DNA of 64,000 bases from NCBI GenBank assembly GCA_023457355.1, contig JAEWLW010000072.1, forward strand, positions 20,226 to 84,225, in the 5' to 3' direction. The notes beneath the pieces are model-generated. The model did no database searches and was not told the DNA's origin. It worked only from the letters and a program-made list of their open reading frames with translations. The DNA comes from Bacillota bacterium (GTDB taxonomy: Bacteria; Bacillota; Clostridia; Oscillospirales; Ruminococcaceae). Below are positions 40,549-48,903 of this stretch, one piece after another. Numbering within the stretch: the first letter of the stretch is position 1; each line of letters begins with the position of its first letter. Both the position numbers and the translations under genes were made by a program.

Positions 40549-41862
40549 TTAACCTGAACCAGTATTAAGCCAATCTGCGGCATAATTCAAAAGTGCCGCC
40601 GGTTCGTTTGGCAGTTCTTCTTCCAGAACCCTTTGCAGCAGCAGATCCAGCAACACACCAATCTGCGGCCCCGGCTGCACACCCATAGCAATGAGTGCAC
40701 GCCCCGACACAGCGAGCTCTCCCCGGGTTAACGGCAACTGTTGTGCGGCGATGCTTTGCACCACACCTTCCGCTTGCCGCACATGCACCAGCCGCTCTTC
40801 GGCTATATCGGTTTCGCCCGCCAGGATATCAGCCCTTTGCAGCGCCAATAAATTTCGCATTGCCGCAAAGCCGTGTTTGGAAAGCAGTCTTTTTATTTGA
40901 ATTCTGTCCATATCGCCCAGCGGCAGGCCACAATGCTGCACCAGAAATAAAATTTGTGCGCGCGCGTTGTTCCCAAACTTCAGGCGCCGTAAAATACCCT
41001 CAGCCAGCTTTGCACTTTGGGCGGCACGCCTCCGGCCATCGGCATACAGCGGCCCGGCGAGGTCATGCAGCAGCAGCGCCATGCGCACCGGCACTTGTGC
41101 CGGTGCTGCGCCCGCCGCGCGGACGGCGTGCGTATATAAATGCGCCATGCCCGGCATTGGCCGCAGCTCGGGTATAATGGCAAAAAATATCGCCTGATAT
41201 TCAAGCAGAACCCGCGTACAGTCCGGCGCGCAGAGCAATTTTTCAAGTTCCGCGCGCACCCGCTCGGCGGAAAGCGCCGCAAGCAGCCCGATATGCCGCC
41301 GCATGCTGGCTGCTGTCTGCGGCTCTATTTCAAACCCCAGCACGGCGGCAAACCGCAGAGCGCGCAAAATACGCAGTGCGTCCTCCTGAAAGCGGCGGTC
41401 TGGTACGCCTATGGCCCGGATAAGCTTTTGCTGCAAATCCCGTCTGCCGCCATACAGGTCGATGATGCCGCCCGTTTCTTCCAGGCACAGCGCGTTGATG
41501 GTAAAATCCCTGCGCGCCAGATCGTCTTCCAGCGCACGCGAAAACTGTACGTTGTCCGGCCGCCGGCCGTCGGAATAAATTCCGTCCTGCCGAAAGGTGG
41601 TCACCTCTATGGGCACATGGTCGAGGATTACCGTTACCGTGCCATGCTTTACCCCGCTTTGACCAATCTCCAACGTGCGAAAACTTTTAAAAACCGTCAG
41701 CATTTCATCGGGCGTGGCCGAAGTGGTGATGTCCCAATCGTTGGGCGGCGTTCCCAGAAGCAAATCGCGCACGCAACCGCCCACCGGCACTGCACGGAAA
41801 CCCGCCCCGCGCAGGCAGGAGAGCACTGTCTGTATCTGTTCCGGAATATCAAACCGCACCAT
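40549..41862 (-). CDS. cca: CCA tRNA nucleotidyltransferase with HD-like domain
   Basis: A 437-residue class II CCA-adding enzyme that builds or repairs the tRNA 3' CCA end. The head domain shows GGCVRDLLLGTPPNDWDITTSATPDE with the catalytic DxD (DWD), then the neck motifs RRPDNVQFSRALEDDLARRDFTINAL and EDALRILRALRFAAVLGFEIE. The body includes HD-type residues (THAVRAAG, LLLHDLAGP). The encoded CCA of tRNA-Ser at 62300-62388 suggests it acts mainly in repair. ATG 41862 is preceded by GAGGGGAA; longer in-frame reading upstream is non-homologous. Divergent from mrp. Confidence 0.93.
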   Translation of the reverse strand: MVRFDIPEQIQTVLSCLRGAGFRAVPVGGCVRDLLLGTPPNDWDITTSATPDEMLTVFKSFRTLEIGQSGVKHGTVTVILDHVPIEVTTFRQDGIYSDGRRPDNVQFSRALEDDLARRDFTINALCLEETGGIIDLYGGRRDLQQKLIRAIGVPDRRFQEDALRILRALRFAAVLGFEIEPQTAASMRRHIGLLAALSAERVRAELEKLLCAPDCTRVLLEYQAIFFAIIPELRPMPGMAHLYTHAVRAAGAAPAQVPVRMALLLHDLAGPLYADGRRRAAQSAKLAEGILRRLKFGNNARAQILFLVQHCGLPLGDMDRIQIKRLLSKHGFAAMRNLLALQRADILAGETDIAEERLVHVRQAEGVVQSIAAQQLPLTRGELAVSGRALIAMGVQPGPQIGVLLDLLLQRVLEEELPNEPAALLNYAADWLNTGSG

Positions 41863-41985
41863 ATTCCCCTCTTTTCTGGCAATAACTAATAATAAGTATA
41901 ACACAGCGGTCAAGCAATACACTTGACAGCCGCCCCAAATTATCCTATAGTTATGCAGGACATTATTTAAAAGGAGATTTGATTG

Positions 41986-42816
41986 ATGAGCACAGAATGC
42001 AACCACGATTGCGGCAGCTGTTCGGCCAGCTGCGGCGAACGTCAGAATACACAGAGCCTTCTTGAGGCACTTAATCCGCAAAGCCGCGTTAAAAAGGTTA
42101 TCGCCGTTGTCAGCGGCAAGGGCGGCGTGGGCAAAAGCCTTGTTACAGCGCTGATGGCCTGCGAAATGAACCGCCGCGGCGCACATGTCGGCGTGTTAGA
42201 TGCCGATGTTACCGGCCCTTCGGCACCGAAGGCTTTTGGCATTACCCAAAAGGCTTCCACCGACGGCACCGTTATCATCCCGGCGACTTCGGCGGGCGGC
42301 ATCGACGTGATAAGCGTCAACCTGCTGCTTGAAAACGACGCCGACCCCGTTGTTTGGCGCGGTCCGGTTATTGCCAGCGCCGTCAAGCAATTTTGGAGCG
42401 ACGTGCTCTGGAAAGATATTGACTATATGTTCATCGATATGCCCCCCGGAACCGGCGACGTGCCGCTGACGGTCTTTCAGTCCATCCCGGTGGATGGCAT
42501 CATCGTGGTCACCTCGCCGCAGGATCTTGTTTCCATGATTGTTGAAAAGGCGATGCGCATGGCGGAAATGATGAACATTCCGGTGCTCGGGCTTGTTGAA
42601 AATATGAGCTATATCCAATGTCCGGATTGCGGCAAAAAGTTTTCAATCTTCGGTGAAAGCAAGCTGGTGGAAATTGCCGAACAGCACAAAACCCGTGTGC
42701 TTGGGCGCCTTCCCATCCGGCCGGAGATCGCCGCTGCGGTGGATGCCGGCGCGATTGAGAGCATCCCCGGCGGGGATTGGCTGGCGCTGGCTGCCAATGC
42801 CGTTGCTGCGCTGTAA
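41986..42816 (+). CDS. mrp: Mrp/NBP35-type Fe-S carrier ATPase
   Basis: A 276-residue P-loop protein of the ApbC/Nbp35 family, involved in transferring [4Fe-4S] clusters to target enzymes. A Cys-rich N-terminus (CNHDCGSCSASCGE) typical of clostridial and archaeal members precedes the deviant Walker A GKGGVGKS; the C-terminal cluster motif is CPDCGKKF. Fe-S enzymes in this window (hydrogenase, NrdG, HemW) are possible clients. ATG 41986 was preferred over TTG 41983 for spacing from AAGGAGA. Confidence 0.93.
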   Translation: MSTECNHDCGSCSASCGERQNTQSLLEALNPQSRVKKVIAVVSGKGGVGKSLVTALMACEMNRRGAHVGVLDADVTGPSAPKAFGITQKASTDGTVIIPATSAGGIDVISVNLLLENDADPVVWRGPVIASAVKQFWSDVLWKDIDYMFIDMPPGTGDVPLTVFQSIPVDGIIVVTSPQDLVSMIVEKAMRMAEMMNIPVLGLVENMSYIQCPDCGKKFSIFGESKLVEIAEQHKTRVLGRLPIRPEIAAAVDAGAIESIPGGDWLALAANAVAAL

Positions 42817-42863
42817 ACCGGGCGAAACGGTCAGGCGCCGGGCGGTTTGCCCCTTAAACCCCA

Positions 42864-42892
42864 TAAAAAAAGGCTGCATTGCAGCCTTTTTT
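42864..42892 (+). terminator. mrp terminator
   Basis: AAAAAAAGGCTGCA/TGCAGCCTTTTTT hairpin, perfect, with U-tract on both strands. Element B1 begins directly after it. Confidence 0.85.
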
Positions 42893-42894
42893 AG

Positions 42895-43178
42895 CTTATT
42901 AAAAAATCCATTTCAAAGAAAAAGTTGCACAAAAGCGCACGGGATCTTGTGGAGGCACGGCGGGCATTTATGCCGCCAGCTGTGATAAGCGGAGCCAAGC
43001 TGCGCGAGCGGTCCGGGCAGCGCCCCAAATGCCTTAATTCTGTAAGAAGCGCAGGATCGGGCGCAAAACAGTCCACTGGACTGTTTGCAGCGAGAACCCT
43101 TGCCAGCGGTTCTCCCATGTCGCGATAAGCGGCATTTGTTTTATGCAAATTGCTAAGCCCCTGTCACTTGATTAACAT
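42895..43178. repeat. Dispersed intergenic element, family B, copy 1
   Basis: Shares ordered blocks with 53681-54052: AAAAATCCATTT..AGAAAAAGTTGCACAAA, GCTGTGATAAGCG.AGCCAAGCTG, GAGCGGTCCG.GCAGCGCCCCA, CTGTAAGAAG.GCAGGA, GCGATAAGCGGCATTTGTT, TTGCTAAG..CCTGTCACTT. This copy carries a private insert of about 58 bp with a perfect 10-bp palindrome (43066-43086) and a 7-bp stem hairpin (43092-43114). Confidence 0.8.
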
Positions 43179-43297
43179 CCTTTTTTGAATAGAACGCTAT
43201 TTCAGGTGCATCGTGTCCGGAACACCAGAACAGCAAATTGCAAATCCCATTTTGATCACACATTGGCATTAAACCGCCAAAACCGCGCAAACTAAAA

Positions 43298-43318
43298 ACG
43301 AACGGTGAAACCGTTCGT
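43298..43318 (-). terminator. rpsT terminator
   Basis: ACGAACGGT/ACCGTTCGT with a 3-nt loop, followed by T residues on the minus strand, 8 nt after the rpsT stop codon. Confidence 0.85.
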
Positions 43319-43325
43319 TTTTTGT

Positions 43326-43586
43326 TTAGCCTATTTTATTCAGCTTGCTGGCCAGAGCAGACTTTTTGCGGGAAGCAGTATTCTTATGAATAATTCCCTT
43401 AGCGGCAGCCTGATCGACAAGCTTAATGGCATTGCGAACAACCTCAGCGCTGTTTTGGGCACCCTCTGCGAGAGAAAGCTCCGCTTTCTTCACAGTAGAT
43501 CTCAGAAGGGATTTCTGAGCCTTGTTGAGCTGGGTTTTTGTTGCAATAACCTTAACTCTCTTTTTCGCGGATTTGATGTTGGGCAT
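43326..43586 (-). CDS. rpsT: 30S ribosomal protein S20
   Basis: An 86-residue, strongly basic helical protein with the S20 start MPNIKSAKKRVKV and the conserved stretch LVDQAAAKGIIHKNTASRKKSALASKLN. It binds 16S rRNA early in 30S assembly. An optimal AAGGAGGTG site precedes the ATG and a good promoter is at 43624-43652. Divergent from gpr, the standard Firmicutes arrangement (rpsT-gpr). Confidence 0.98.
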   Translation of the reverse strand: MPNIKSAKKRVKVIATKTQLNKAQKSLLRSTVKKAELSLAEGAQNSAEVVRNAIKLVDQAAAKGIIHKNTASRKKSALASKLNKIG

Positions 43587-43623
43587 TGTTACACCTCCTT
43601 ACTATCGCAGTACAGTACAAGTT

Positions 43624-43652
43624 ATATTATCATTATTTACGCAAAAAATCAA
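43624..43652 (-). promoter_or_regulatory. rpsT promoter
   Basis: On the minus strand TTGATT (43652-43647), 17-bp spacer, TAATAT (43629-43624). Confidence 0.65.
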
Positions 43653-43688
43653 CTGTTTTCACAATTTTTTTGATGGGAAGAATTATTT

Positions 43689-44543
43689 ATGCAAAAATCT
43701 TCAGTCATTCGTACCGATCTTGCACTCGAAGCAGCCGATACCGGCGACGGAAAACTGCCATCCGGCGTTTCCGTTTCGGAAAAGGTGCTCCAGGACATCA
43801 AAATAACAACCGTCTGCATCGAAACGCCGCAGGCTGTTAAACGGCTTGGACGCCCGGCAGGAACCTACCTGACTTTCGAGGGCGAACTTACCAATTCGCA
43901 GGCGTTTATCAACCTTTTGGCCCACGCTTTACAGGACCTGATTCCCGAAGGGCCCATATTGGTGGTGGGACTGGGCAACCGGGATATCACGCCCGATTCA
44001 CTGGGCCCCGACGTGGCACAGCAGGTGATTGCCACCTATCATTTTTCGCCGGAACAGCTTGAAAGCCTCGGCCTGCAAGACCTGCGCAAGGTCTGCTCGC
44101 TGGCGCCGGGCGTCATGGGCCAAACCGGATTTGAGGCGGCGCGGCTTGTCTCCTCCGCGCTTAAAACGCTGCCGTTTTCCGCCGTTATCGCGGTGGATGC
44201 GCTGTCCGCACGCTCGGCCTCGCGGCTGGGCAAAACCATTCAGCTTTCAACCTCCGGCATTTCGCCGGGCTCCGGCGTTTTGAATTCACGCGCGGAGCTT
44301 TCAAGCCAGTCGCTGGGTGTGCCGGTGTTTTCGTTGGGCATCCCAACCGTCGTGGACGCCGCCACTCTCTTAAACGACCTTTGCCCCGCCTGTAACAGCA
44401 GCGAAGCCGCGCTTTCCATGATGGTTACGCCGCGCGATATTGACCAGATTATCACACAGGGGGCACGCATCATCGCAGTGGCCTTAAACCGGGCGCTCCA
44501 ACCCGAATTGACCCAGCGGGATATCACGACACTGATGAGCTGA
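43689..44543 (+). CDS. gpr: Germination (spore) protease GPR
   Basis: A 284-residue aspartic-type peptidase (A25) that degrades small acid-soluble spore proteins at germination. The N-terminus RTDLALEA contains the propeptide-type sequence also seen at SASP cleavage sites; VVGLGNRDITPDSLGPDVAQ is the family signature, and IAVDALSARSASRLGKTIQLS follows. The length is slightly below that of the Bacillus enzyme. It precedes spoIIP by about 75 nt, as in other spore formers; both are expected under forespore or mother-cell sigma factors, but no clear sporulation promoter is visible. Confidence 0.96.
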   Translation: MQKSSVIRTDLALEAADTGDGKLPSGVSVSEKVLQDIKITTVCIETPQAVKRLGRPAGTYLTFEGELTNSQAFINLLAHALQDLIPEGPILVVGLGNRDITPDSLGPDVAQQVIATYHFSPEQLESLGLQDLRKVCSLAPGVMGQTGFEAARLVSSALKTLPFSAVIAVDALSARSASRLGKTIQLSTSGISPGSGVLNSRAELSSQSLGVPVFSLGIPTVVDAATLLNDLCPACNSSEAALSMMVTPRDIDQIITQGARIIAVALNRALQPELTQRDITTLMS

Positions 44544-44617
44544 ACCGCGCGCCATTTTTGCATACTTCGTAAAGTCCGCGAATAAGATGGATTGATGACT
44601 ATACGGAGGGCATGCAG

Positions 44618-45796
44618 GTGAAAAAGACGGAATACAAAATGCTTCGCCGCTTGAAAGCGGCTGTTATCGCAGCGGTGGTGCTTCTCGCCCTATGGGGCGT
44701 TTTCAGTGTTGTTCTTCCTGTGATTTCGCCGTTTCTGGTGCGTACGGCGTTTTTTTCCGCTGCGCTCACCATGCCCGAAGGCGCCGTCAATCAGCTCAAG
44801 GAGCGGTTTGGCACGGCGTCCTCTCCACCGCCTTCGTCGGAGGAATCCCCTGTTGCGGTAACATCTCCCGCACCTTCCGCCTCGGCTGCGCCGGTCGCCC
44901 CCCCAACCGCCGATGAACCGGCTTCGGTCTCTGTGCCTTCGGCCGCCTCTCCCGCTTCGTCGGCACAACCTGAAATCCCAAAAAAATATCAGGGCAAGGT
45001 GCTGGCCGAAGATATGTCGGGTAAAAAAGGAGGACTGGCCTTTTCGATCAGCCATTTCTGGCTGCGCAACGACACGTCCTTTTCTGAGCAGGATATCAAG
45101 GATGTGCTGAAGCAACCGACGGGCATTGCGCTGGAAAACACCCAGGAGCCCCAGGTTTTAATCTATCACACCCACGCCACCGAAAGCTTTTGCCCCTTTG
45201 ACACCGAGATTTATGATACGCGGTATAACTGGCGCAGCACCGACAACAATAACAATATGGTGGCGGTGGGCGCGGTTATGGCGCAAACACTGCGCGAACA
45301 CGGCATCGGCGTCATTCAGGACACCAGCCAGCACGATTACCCTTCGTACGACGGCTCTTACGCCAACAGTTACCGCGCCGTCAAGGACTATCTGGCGCGG
45401 TATCCGACCATCAAGGTGGTGCTCGACCTGCACCGCGACGCCATCGAGCGCGACGGTAAAGTCATCGTCAAACCCACACTGGAGGCCAACGGCCAAAAAT
45501 ACGCCCAGCTGATGGTTATTTCCAACTGCGATGACGGCAGCGGGCTTATTCCAAACTGGCGTGAAAATCTCCGTCTTGCCGCTGCCTTTTCCGACAAACT
45601 GGAGTTAAACACGCCCGGCATCACCCGTCCGCTGATGTTCTCCTACCGCAAATACAATCAGCAGCTTTCCACCGGTGCACTGCTGCTGGAATTCGGCTCG
45701 CACGCCAATACATTGGAAGAAGCGAAGCATACCGCCGTGCTGTCCGGAGATGCGCTGGCGCAGCTTCTGCTGGAAACACAAGAGAAGGGAAGTTAA
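44618..45796 (+). CDS. spoIIP: Stage II sporulation protein P
   Basis: A 392-residue membrane-anchored amidase/endopeptidase of the engulfment machinery (with SpoIID and SpoIIM). One N-terminal membrane helix (about 14-35), a Ser/Pro/Ala-rich linker (about 70-115) and the SpoIIP domain with VLIYHTHATESF and VVLDLHRDAI, whose His and Glu residues bind zinc. GTG 44618 is chosen because GGAGGG lies 7 nt before it, while an ATG at 44612 is only one nucleotide from that site. The 124-aa membrane protein follows after 10 nt. Confidence 0.95.
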   Translation: MKKTEYKMLRRLKAAVIAAVVLLALWGVFSVVLPVISPFLVRTAFFSAALTMPEGAVNQLKERFGTASSPPPSSEESPVAVTSPAPSASAAPVAPPTADEPASVSVPSAASPASSAQPEIPKKYQGKVLAEDMSGKKGGLAFSISHFWLRNDTSFSEQDIKDVLKQPTGIALENTQEPQVLIYHTHATESFCPFDTEIYDTRYNWRSTDNNNNMVAVGAVMAQTLREHGIGVIQDTSQHDYPSYDGSYANSYRAVKDYLARYPTIKVVLDLHRDAIERDGKVIVKPTLEANGQKYAQLMVISNCDDGSGLIPNWRENLRLAAAFSDKLELNTPGITRPLMFSYRKYNQQLSTGALLLEFGSHANTLEEAKHTAVLSGDALAQLLLETQEKGS

Positions 45797-45806
45797 AATT
45801 CAAACC

Positions 45807-46181
45807 ATGCAGCGAAAAGAACTCTTCCGCATTTTCTTTTCATCCTTTATCATCACGTTCATCGTTTTTTGTTTTGTCATGTGCTTCGTCTGGGTGGACC
45901 TGATGGCCGACCGCAACGGGTTCCCAGGGTTTTTCCCCTCCCTGCGCCTGGAACAGGTTGAACCGCTCATCTACGAGCTGGATACCCCCACCAAACAATA
46001 CCGGCTGGATTTGACGGCGGCGGAGCGGGTTGCCCAAACACTTCAGCGTACCGAAGCCTGGGTGCTGCCCGAGGATTGGCGCGTTTTTACCCGCACATCG
46101 CTTTATATCCGCGAGCGAATTGCGCAACGCAAAAAATACCGGCAGGAGCAGGAATTTTATAAAAACGCCGGCCTTGTTTAA
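45807..46181 (+). CDS. Small single-pass membrane protein (124 aa)
   Basis: I do not recognise a named family. It has a strongly hydrophobic helix at about 8-32 (IFFSSFIITFIVFCFVMCFV), then DLMADRNGFPGFFPSLRLEQ and a basic, helical C-terminal part. It is downstream of spoIIP with a 10-nt gap and probably co-expressed, so a role in sporulation is possible. The ribosome binding site (AGAAGGGAAG) lies rather far (about 14 nt) from ATG 45807. Its stop codon overlaps that of the convergent SprT-like gene. Confidence 0.7.
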   Translation: MQRKELFRIFFSSFIITFIVFCFVMCFVWVDLMADRNGFPGFFPSLRLEQVEPLIYELDTPTKQYRLDLTAAERVAQTLQRTEAWVLPEDWRVFTRTSLYIRERIAQRKKYRQEQEFYKNAGLV

Positions 46182-46660
46182 ACGAGGCGCAACGGCCCTC
46201 CGCAGCGGCACCGGTAACGATCCGGTTGCCGCACAAGGGGGCTTTTTTTCATACGCGTCAACACCGCCCCGCAGCGCTGGCACCGCAATTGATAACGGCA
46301 GGGCGTGTCGTTTAAAACGCCGAGCGCCTCTGGGCTGTGCGTCCGCTGAATATCATAGCCGTAGGCGTCATTCATGCGCCGGGCATAAGCCTTCCACCGC
46401 GCCTGATGATTCCGGCAGCCCTTGCAGCTGTGCAGCACCTCATGCGCCAGCACCGTTTTGCAGGCGCGCTCGCCTGCGGCGACAACCCGCCCAGAAAGCT
46501 CAATCTGGCAGTTGCCGTTCGGCAGGATAATACACCGGCCAAACCGCGTCTTAGCACGGGTGTTGATCAGTACTTCCGGCAGAATGCCGGACGAAACCGG
46601 AATACCCAGCGCCTTTGCCTCGGCAGCCACCGTTTCAAGTAATGCGTTTGCGTCACACAT
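46178..46660 (-). CDS. SprT-like zinc metalloprotease domain protein
   Basis: A 160-residue protein with the zincin motif HEVLH (73-77) in VLAHEVLHSCKGC and a third ligand candidate in NHQARWKAYARRMN. The C-terminus has a zinc-ribbon-like pair, CQRCGA and CRCGG. This architecture (short HExxH domain plus zinc ribbon) is that of SprT/SprT-like proteins, known from eukaryotes as DNA-protein crosslink proteases; the bacterial role is poorly defined. The genes overlap tail to tail by 4 nt with the 124-aa membrane protein. Confidence 0.75.
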   Translation of the reverse strand: MCDANALLETVAAEAKALGIPVSSGILPEVLINTRAKTRFGRCIILPNGNCQIELSGRVVAAGERACKTVLAHEVLHSCKGCRNHQARWKAYARRMNDAYGYDIQRTHSPEALGVLNDTPCRYQLRCQRCGAVLTRMKKSPLVRQPDRYRCRCGGPLRLV

Positions 46661-46833
46661 ATTCCGCAGTCTCTCCTTGCTGCTTCAATTTAACCGCCGC
46701 GCGGCAAAAAGCAGTTGCGCCCCGCTCATTTGCCCCTCCCGCTGGAAAAGGTACCCCTTGTTCCAGGCCCAACCGGCACTTCAATTGACATTCTTTTGCG
46801 GCAGGCCATTGCCGCCCACCGGTCCACAAAACC
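46661..46833. other. Gene-free spacer
   Basis: GC-rich spacer upstream of the SprT-like gene and downstream of the transketolase unit (373 bp in all to 47033). No gene is supported. Confidence 0.4.
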
Positions 46834-46881
46834 GGGGCGCCGCAGCCGGTTAAATTTTCCCGCTGCCGCGCCCCTCTTTTT
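46834..46881. terminator. Strong hairpin terminator
   Basis: GGGGCGCCGCAGC pairs with GCTGCCGCGCCCC (one mismatch) and is followed by TCTTTTTAT on the plus strand and GGTTTTG on the minus strand. It can end the transketolase operon (minus, 150 nt after tktC). On the plus strand it is the first good terminator after spoIIP and the 124-aa gene. Confidence 0.65.
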
Positions 46882-47033
46882 ATCTCCGCTTATACGGCTA
46901 TCCAATAAAACAGCGACTATCCAAGCAGACATTTGCGTCATCGTCTCCGACAGGTGCCAGCCGCCCACATCCTCTTCGTCGACCGGCCAGATATGCCGCG
47001 CCAATCTGTTGCACTGTTTTATCAGGTAGCACA

Positions 47034-47981
47034 TTACTTTTTCTTTGAAACAGCCAGCCTGGCCTTAACCGCAATTTCCTCGGCAGTCAGCTTGAAGGCT
47101 TTAAGCACCAGCGGCGCCTTGCCGGAACGGCCAAATTCGTCCTGCACACCGTGGCGAACAACCGGAACCGGATAATTTTCGCCCAGGTACTCGGCCACCG
47201 CCGCACCGAGCCCCCCGAGCACATTGTGTTCTTCGCTCGTAACAATGGCGCCGGTCTCTCTGGCGGCCTTCAGCAGCAGGTCGGTATCCAGCGGCTTGAT
47301 GGTGTGCATGTTAATCACGCGGGTCGAAATGCCCTCCGACGCCAGCAGTTCAGATGCTTTAAGCGCTTCCTGCACCATCATGCCCACTGCAACAATCGTC
47401 ACATCCGCACCGTCCCTAAGCGTGATGCCCTTGCCCAGCTCAAAGTGATAATCCGCAATGGCATCGGTCACCGTTTCAACCGCCAGACGGCCCAGACGCA
47501 TATAAGCGGGGCCATCGTAGTCGACCAGCGCCTGAACGGCCTGTTCCATCTCGTAGCCGTCGCAGGGGCAGAGCACCATCATGCCCGGGATGACGCGCAT
47601 CAGCGCAAAATCCTCGGCGCACTGGTGGGTTGCACCGTCCTCGCCAACCGAAAGCCCGCCGTGCGAACCGACAACCGTAACGTTCAGGTGCGGGTAACAG
47701 ATGGAGTTTCGTACCTGCTCCCACGCGCGACCCGCTGCAAACATGGCAAATGAATTGATAAATACTTTTTTGCCGCAGGTTGCCAAACCCGCGCCCACAC
47801 CGGCCATATCGGCCTCGGCAATGCCCATATTGAAAAACCGCTCGGGGCAGGCCTTGGCAAACCCGTTGCTCATCGTCGAGCCCGAAAGGTCGGCGTCAAG
47901 CACCACCAGGTTCGGGTATTTATCGGCCAGCTTGACAAGCGCCTTGCCATAAGCGGCACGTGTTGCAATCACTTCACCCAT
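47034..47981 (-). CDS. Transketolase, C-terminal subunit
   Basis: The 315-residue C-terminal half of a split transketolase: pyrimidine-binding domain (start to about 175, DLSGSTMSNGFAKACPERFFNMGIAEADM, with the catalytic glutamate in GIAEADM) and C-terminal domain (GSEEH-like VTSEEHNVLGGLGAAVAEYL). With the N-terminal subunit it transfers two-carbon units in the non-oxidative pentose phosphate pathway. Split transketolases are usual in clostridia and archaea. It begins 4 nt after the partner gene. Confidence 0.93.
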   Translation of the reverse strand: MGEVIATRAAYGKALVKLADKYPNLVVLDADLSGSTMSNGFAKACPERFFNMGIAEADMAGVGAGLATCGKKVFINSFAMFAAGRAWEQVRNSICYPHLNVTVVGSHGGLSVGEDGATHQCAEDFALMRVIPGMMVLCPCDGYEMEQAVQALVDYDGPAYMRLGRLAVETVTDAIADYHFELGKGITLRDGADVTIVAVGMMVQEALKASELLASEGISTRVINMHTIKPLDTDLLLKAARETGAIVTSEEHNVLGGLGAAVAEYLGENYPVPVVRHGVQDEFGRSGKAPLVLKAFKLTAEEIAVKARLAVSKKK

Positions 47982-47985
47982 CGTC

Positions 47986-48828
47986 TTAACCCTCCAGTTC
48001 CTTCAAAAAAGCTTCCAGCTCGGCCTTGCCCTGCGCATACTGTTCGTCGTTGGGGGCTTTGCCGTGCCAGCCGTAATTATTTTCCATAAAAGAGATGCCC
48101 TTGCCTTTAACGGTTTTGGCCAGAATCATCGTGGGCTGGCCCTTGACGGTTTTGGCCTCCTTCAGCGCCGCTTTAAAGGCGGCATAATCGTGCCCGTCCA
48201 CCTTAAGCACCTTCCAGCCGAAAGCCTCCCACTTCTTGTCAAGCGGCTCCGAGGGCATGACGTCCTTGGTTGCCCCGTCAATCTGCAACCCGTTGACATC
48301 GACAATGCCGCAAAGATTATCGAGCTTATATTTGGCGGCCGCCATGGCAGCCTCCCAAATCTGGCCCTCTTCAATTTCGCCGTCGCCCATCATGGCGCAA
48401 ACGCGGTAGTCCTTCTGATCCACCTTGCCCGCCAGCGCCATGCCGACTGCGGCCGACAGCCCCTGGCCCAAAGAGCCGGTGGACATATCCACGCCGTTGA
48501 CGTGGTGCATCTCGGCGTGGCCGGACATATGCCCCTCTATTGAGCGGAAAAGGTCAAGATCCGCCACGGGGAAAAAGCCGCGCAGCGCCAGCACCGAATA
48601 AAGCCCGGGCGTGCAGTGCCCCTTTGACAGCACGAAGCGGTCGCGGTCAGGGTCCTTAGCGCGGGCCGGGTCCACATTCAACGCCTCAAAATATAACACC
48701 GTAAGCATATCCATGGCGGAATAAGAGCCGCCGATATGGCCCGAGGCACAGGTGTGCACCGCCTTGAGCGCCGCAAGACGCGCCTTTGTGGCGATAATCG
48801 CCAGCTCTCTGACACGAGATTGTTCCAT
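47986..48828 (-). CDS. Transketolase, N-terminal subunit
   Basis: The 280-residue thiamine-diphosphate-binding half: TCASGHIGGSYSAMD, VLSKGHCTPGLYSVLA, MSTGSLGQGLSAAVGMAL and the ThDP motif GDGEIEEGQIWEAAMAA...N (GDGx-N). ATG 48828 is chosen because AAAGGAAAC is 8 nt upstream. It lies downstream of the phosphohexomutase gene (75-nt gap), so sugar-phosphate genes form one unit. Confidence 0.93.
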   Translation of the reverse strand: MEQSRVRELAIIATKARLAALKAVHTCASGHIGGSYSAMDMLTVLYFEALNVDPARAKDPDRDRFVLSKGHCTPGLYSVLALRGFFPVADLDLFRSIEGHMSGHAEMHHVNGVDMSTGSLGQGLSAAVGMALAGKVDQKDYRVCAMMGDGEIEEGQIWEAAMAAAKYKLDNLCGIVDVNGLQIDGATKDVMPSEPLDKKWEAFGWKVLKVDGHDYAAFKAALKEAKTVKGQPTMILAKTVKGKGISFMENNYGWHGKAPNDEQYAQGKAELEAFLKELEG

Positions 48829-48903
48829 AGCAAAGTTTCCTTTCAATTCGTTGTTTTATTAAATTGGGTAAGACAGCAATGGCATATGGCAACTGCCGCG
48901 GGG

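Noticed and set aside
44544..44617. Sigma-G-type promoter (GCATA...) before spoIIP
   Set aside because: A GCATA is present but no matching -10 at 17-18 bp.
46726..47034. 102-codon minus-strand ORF coupled to the tktC stop (TAATG)
   Set aside because: Reads through the strong hairpin at 46834-46881 and shows no family-like pattern; the coupling may be chance.
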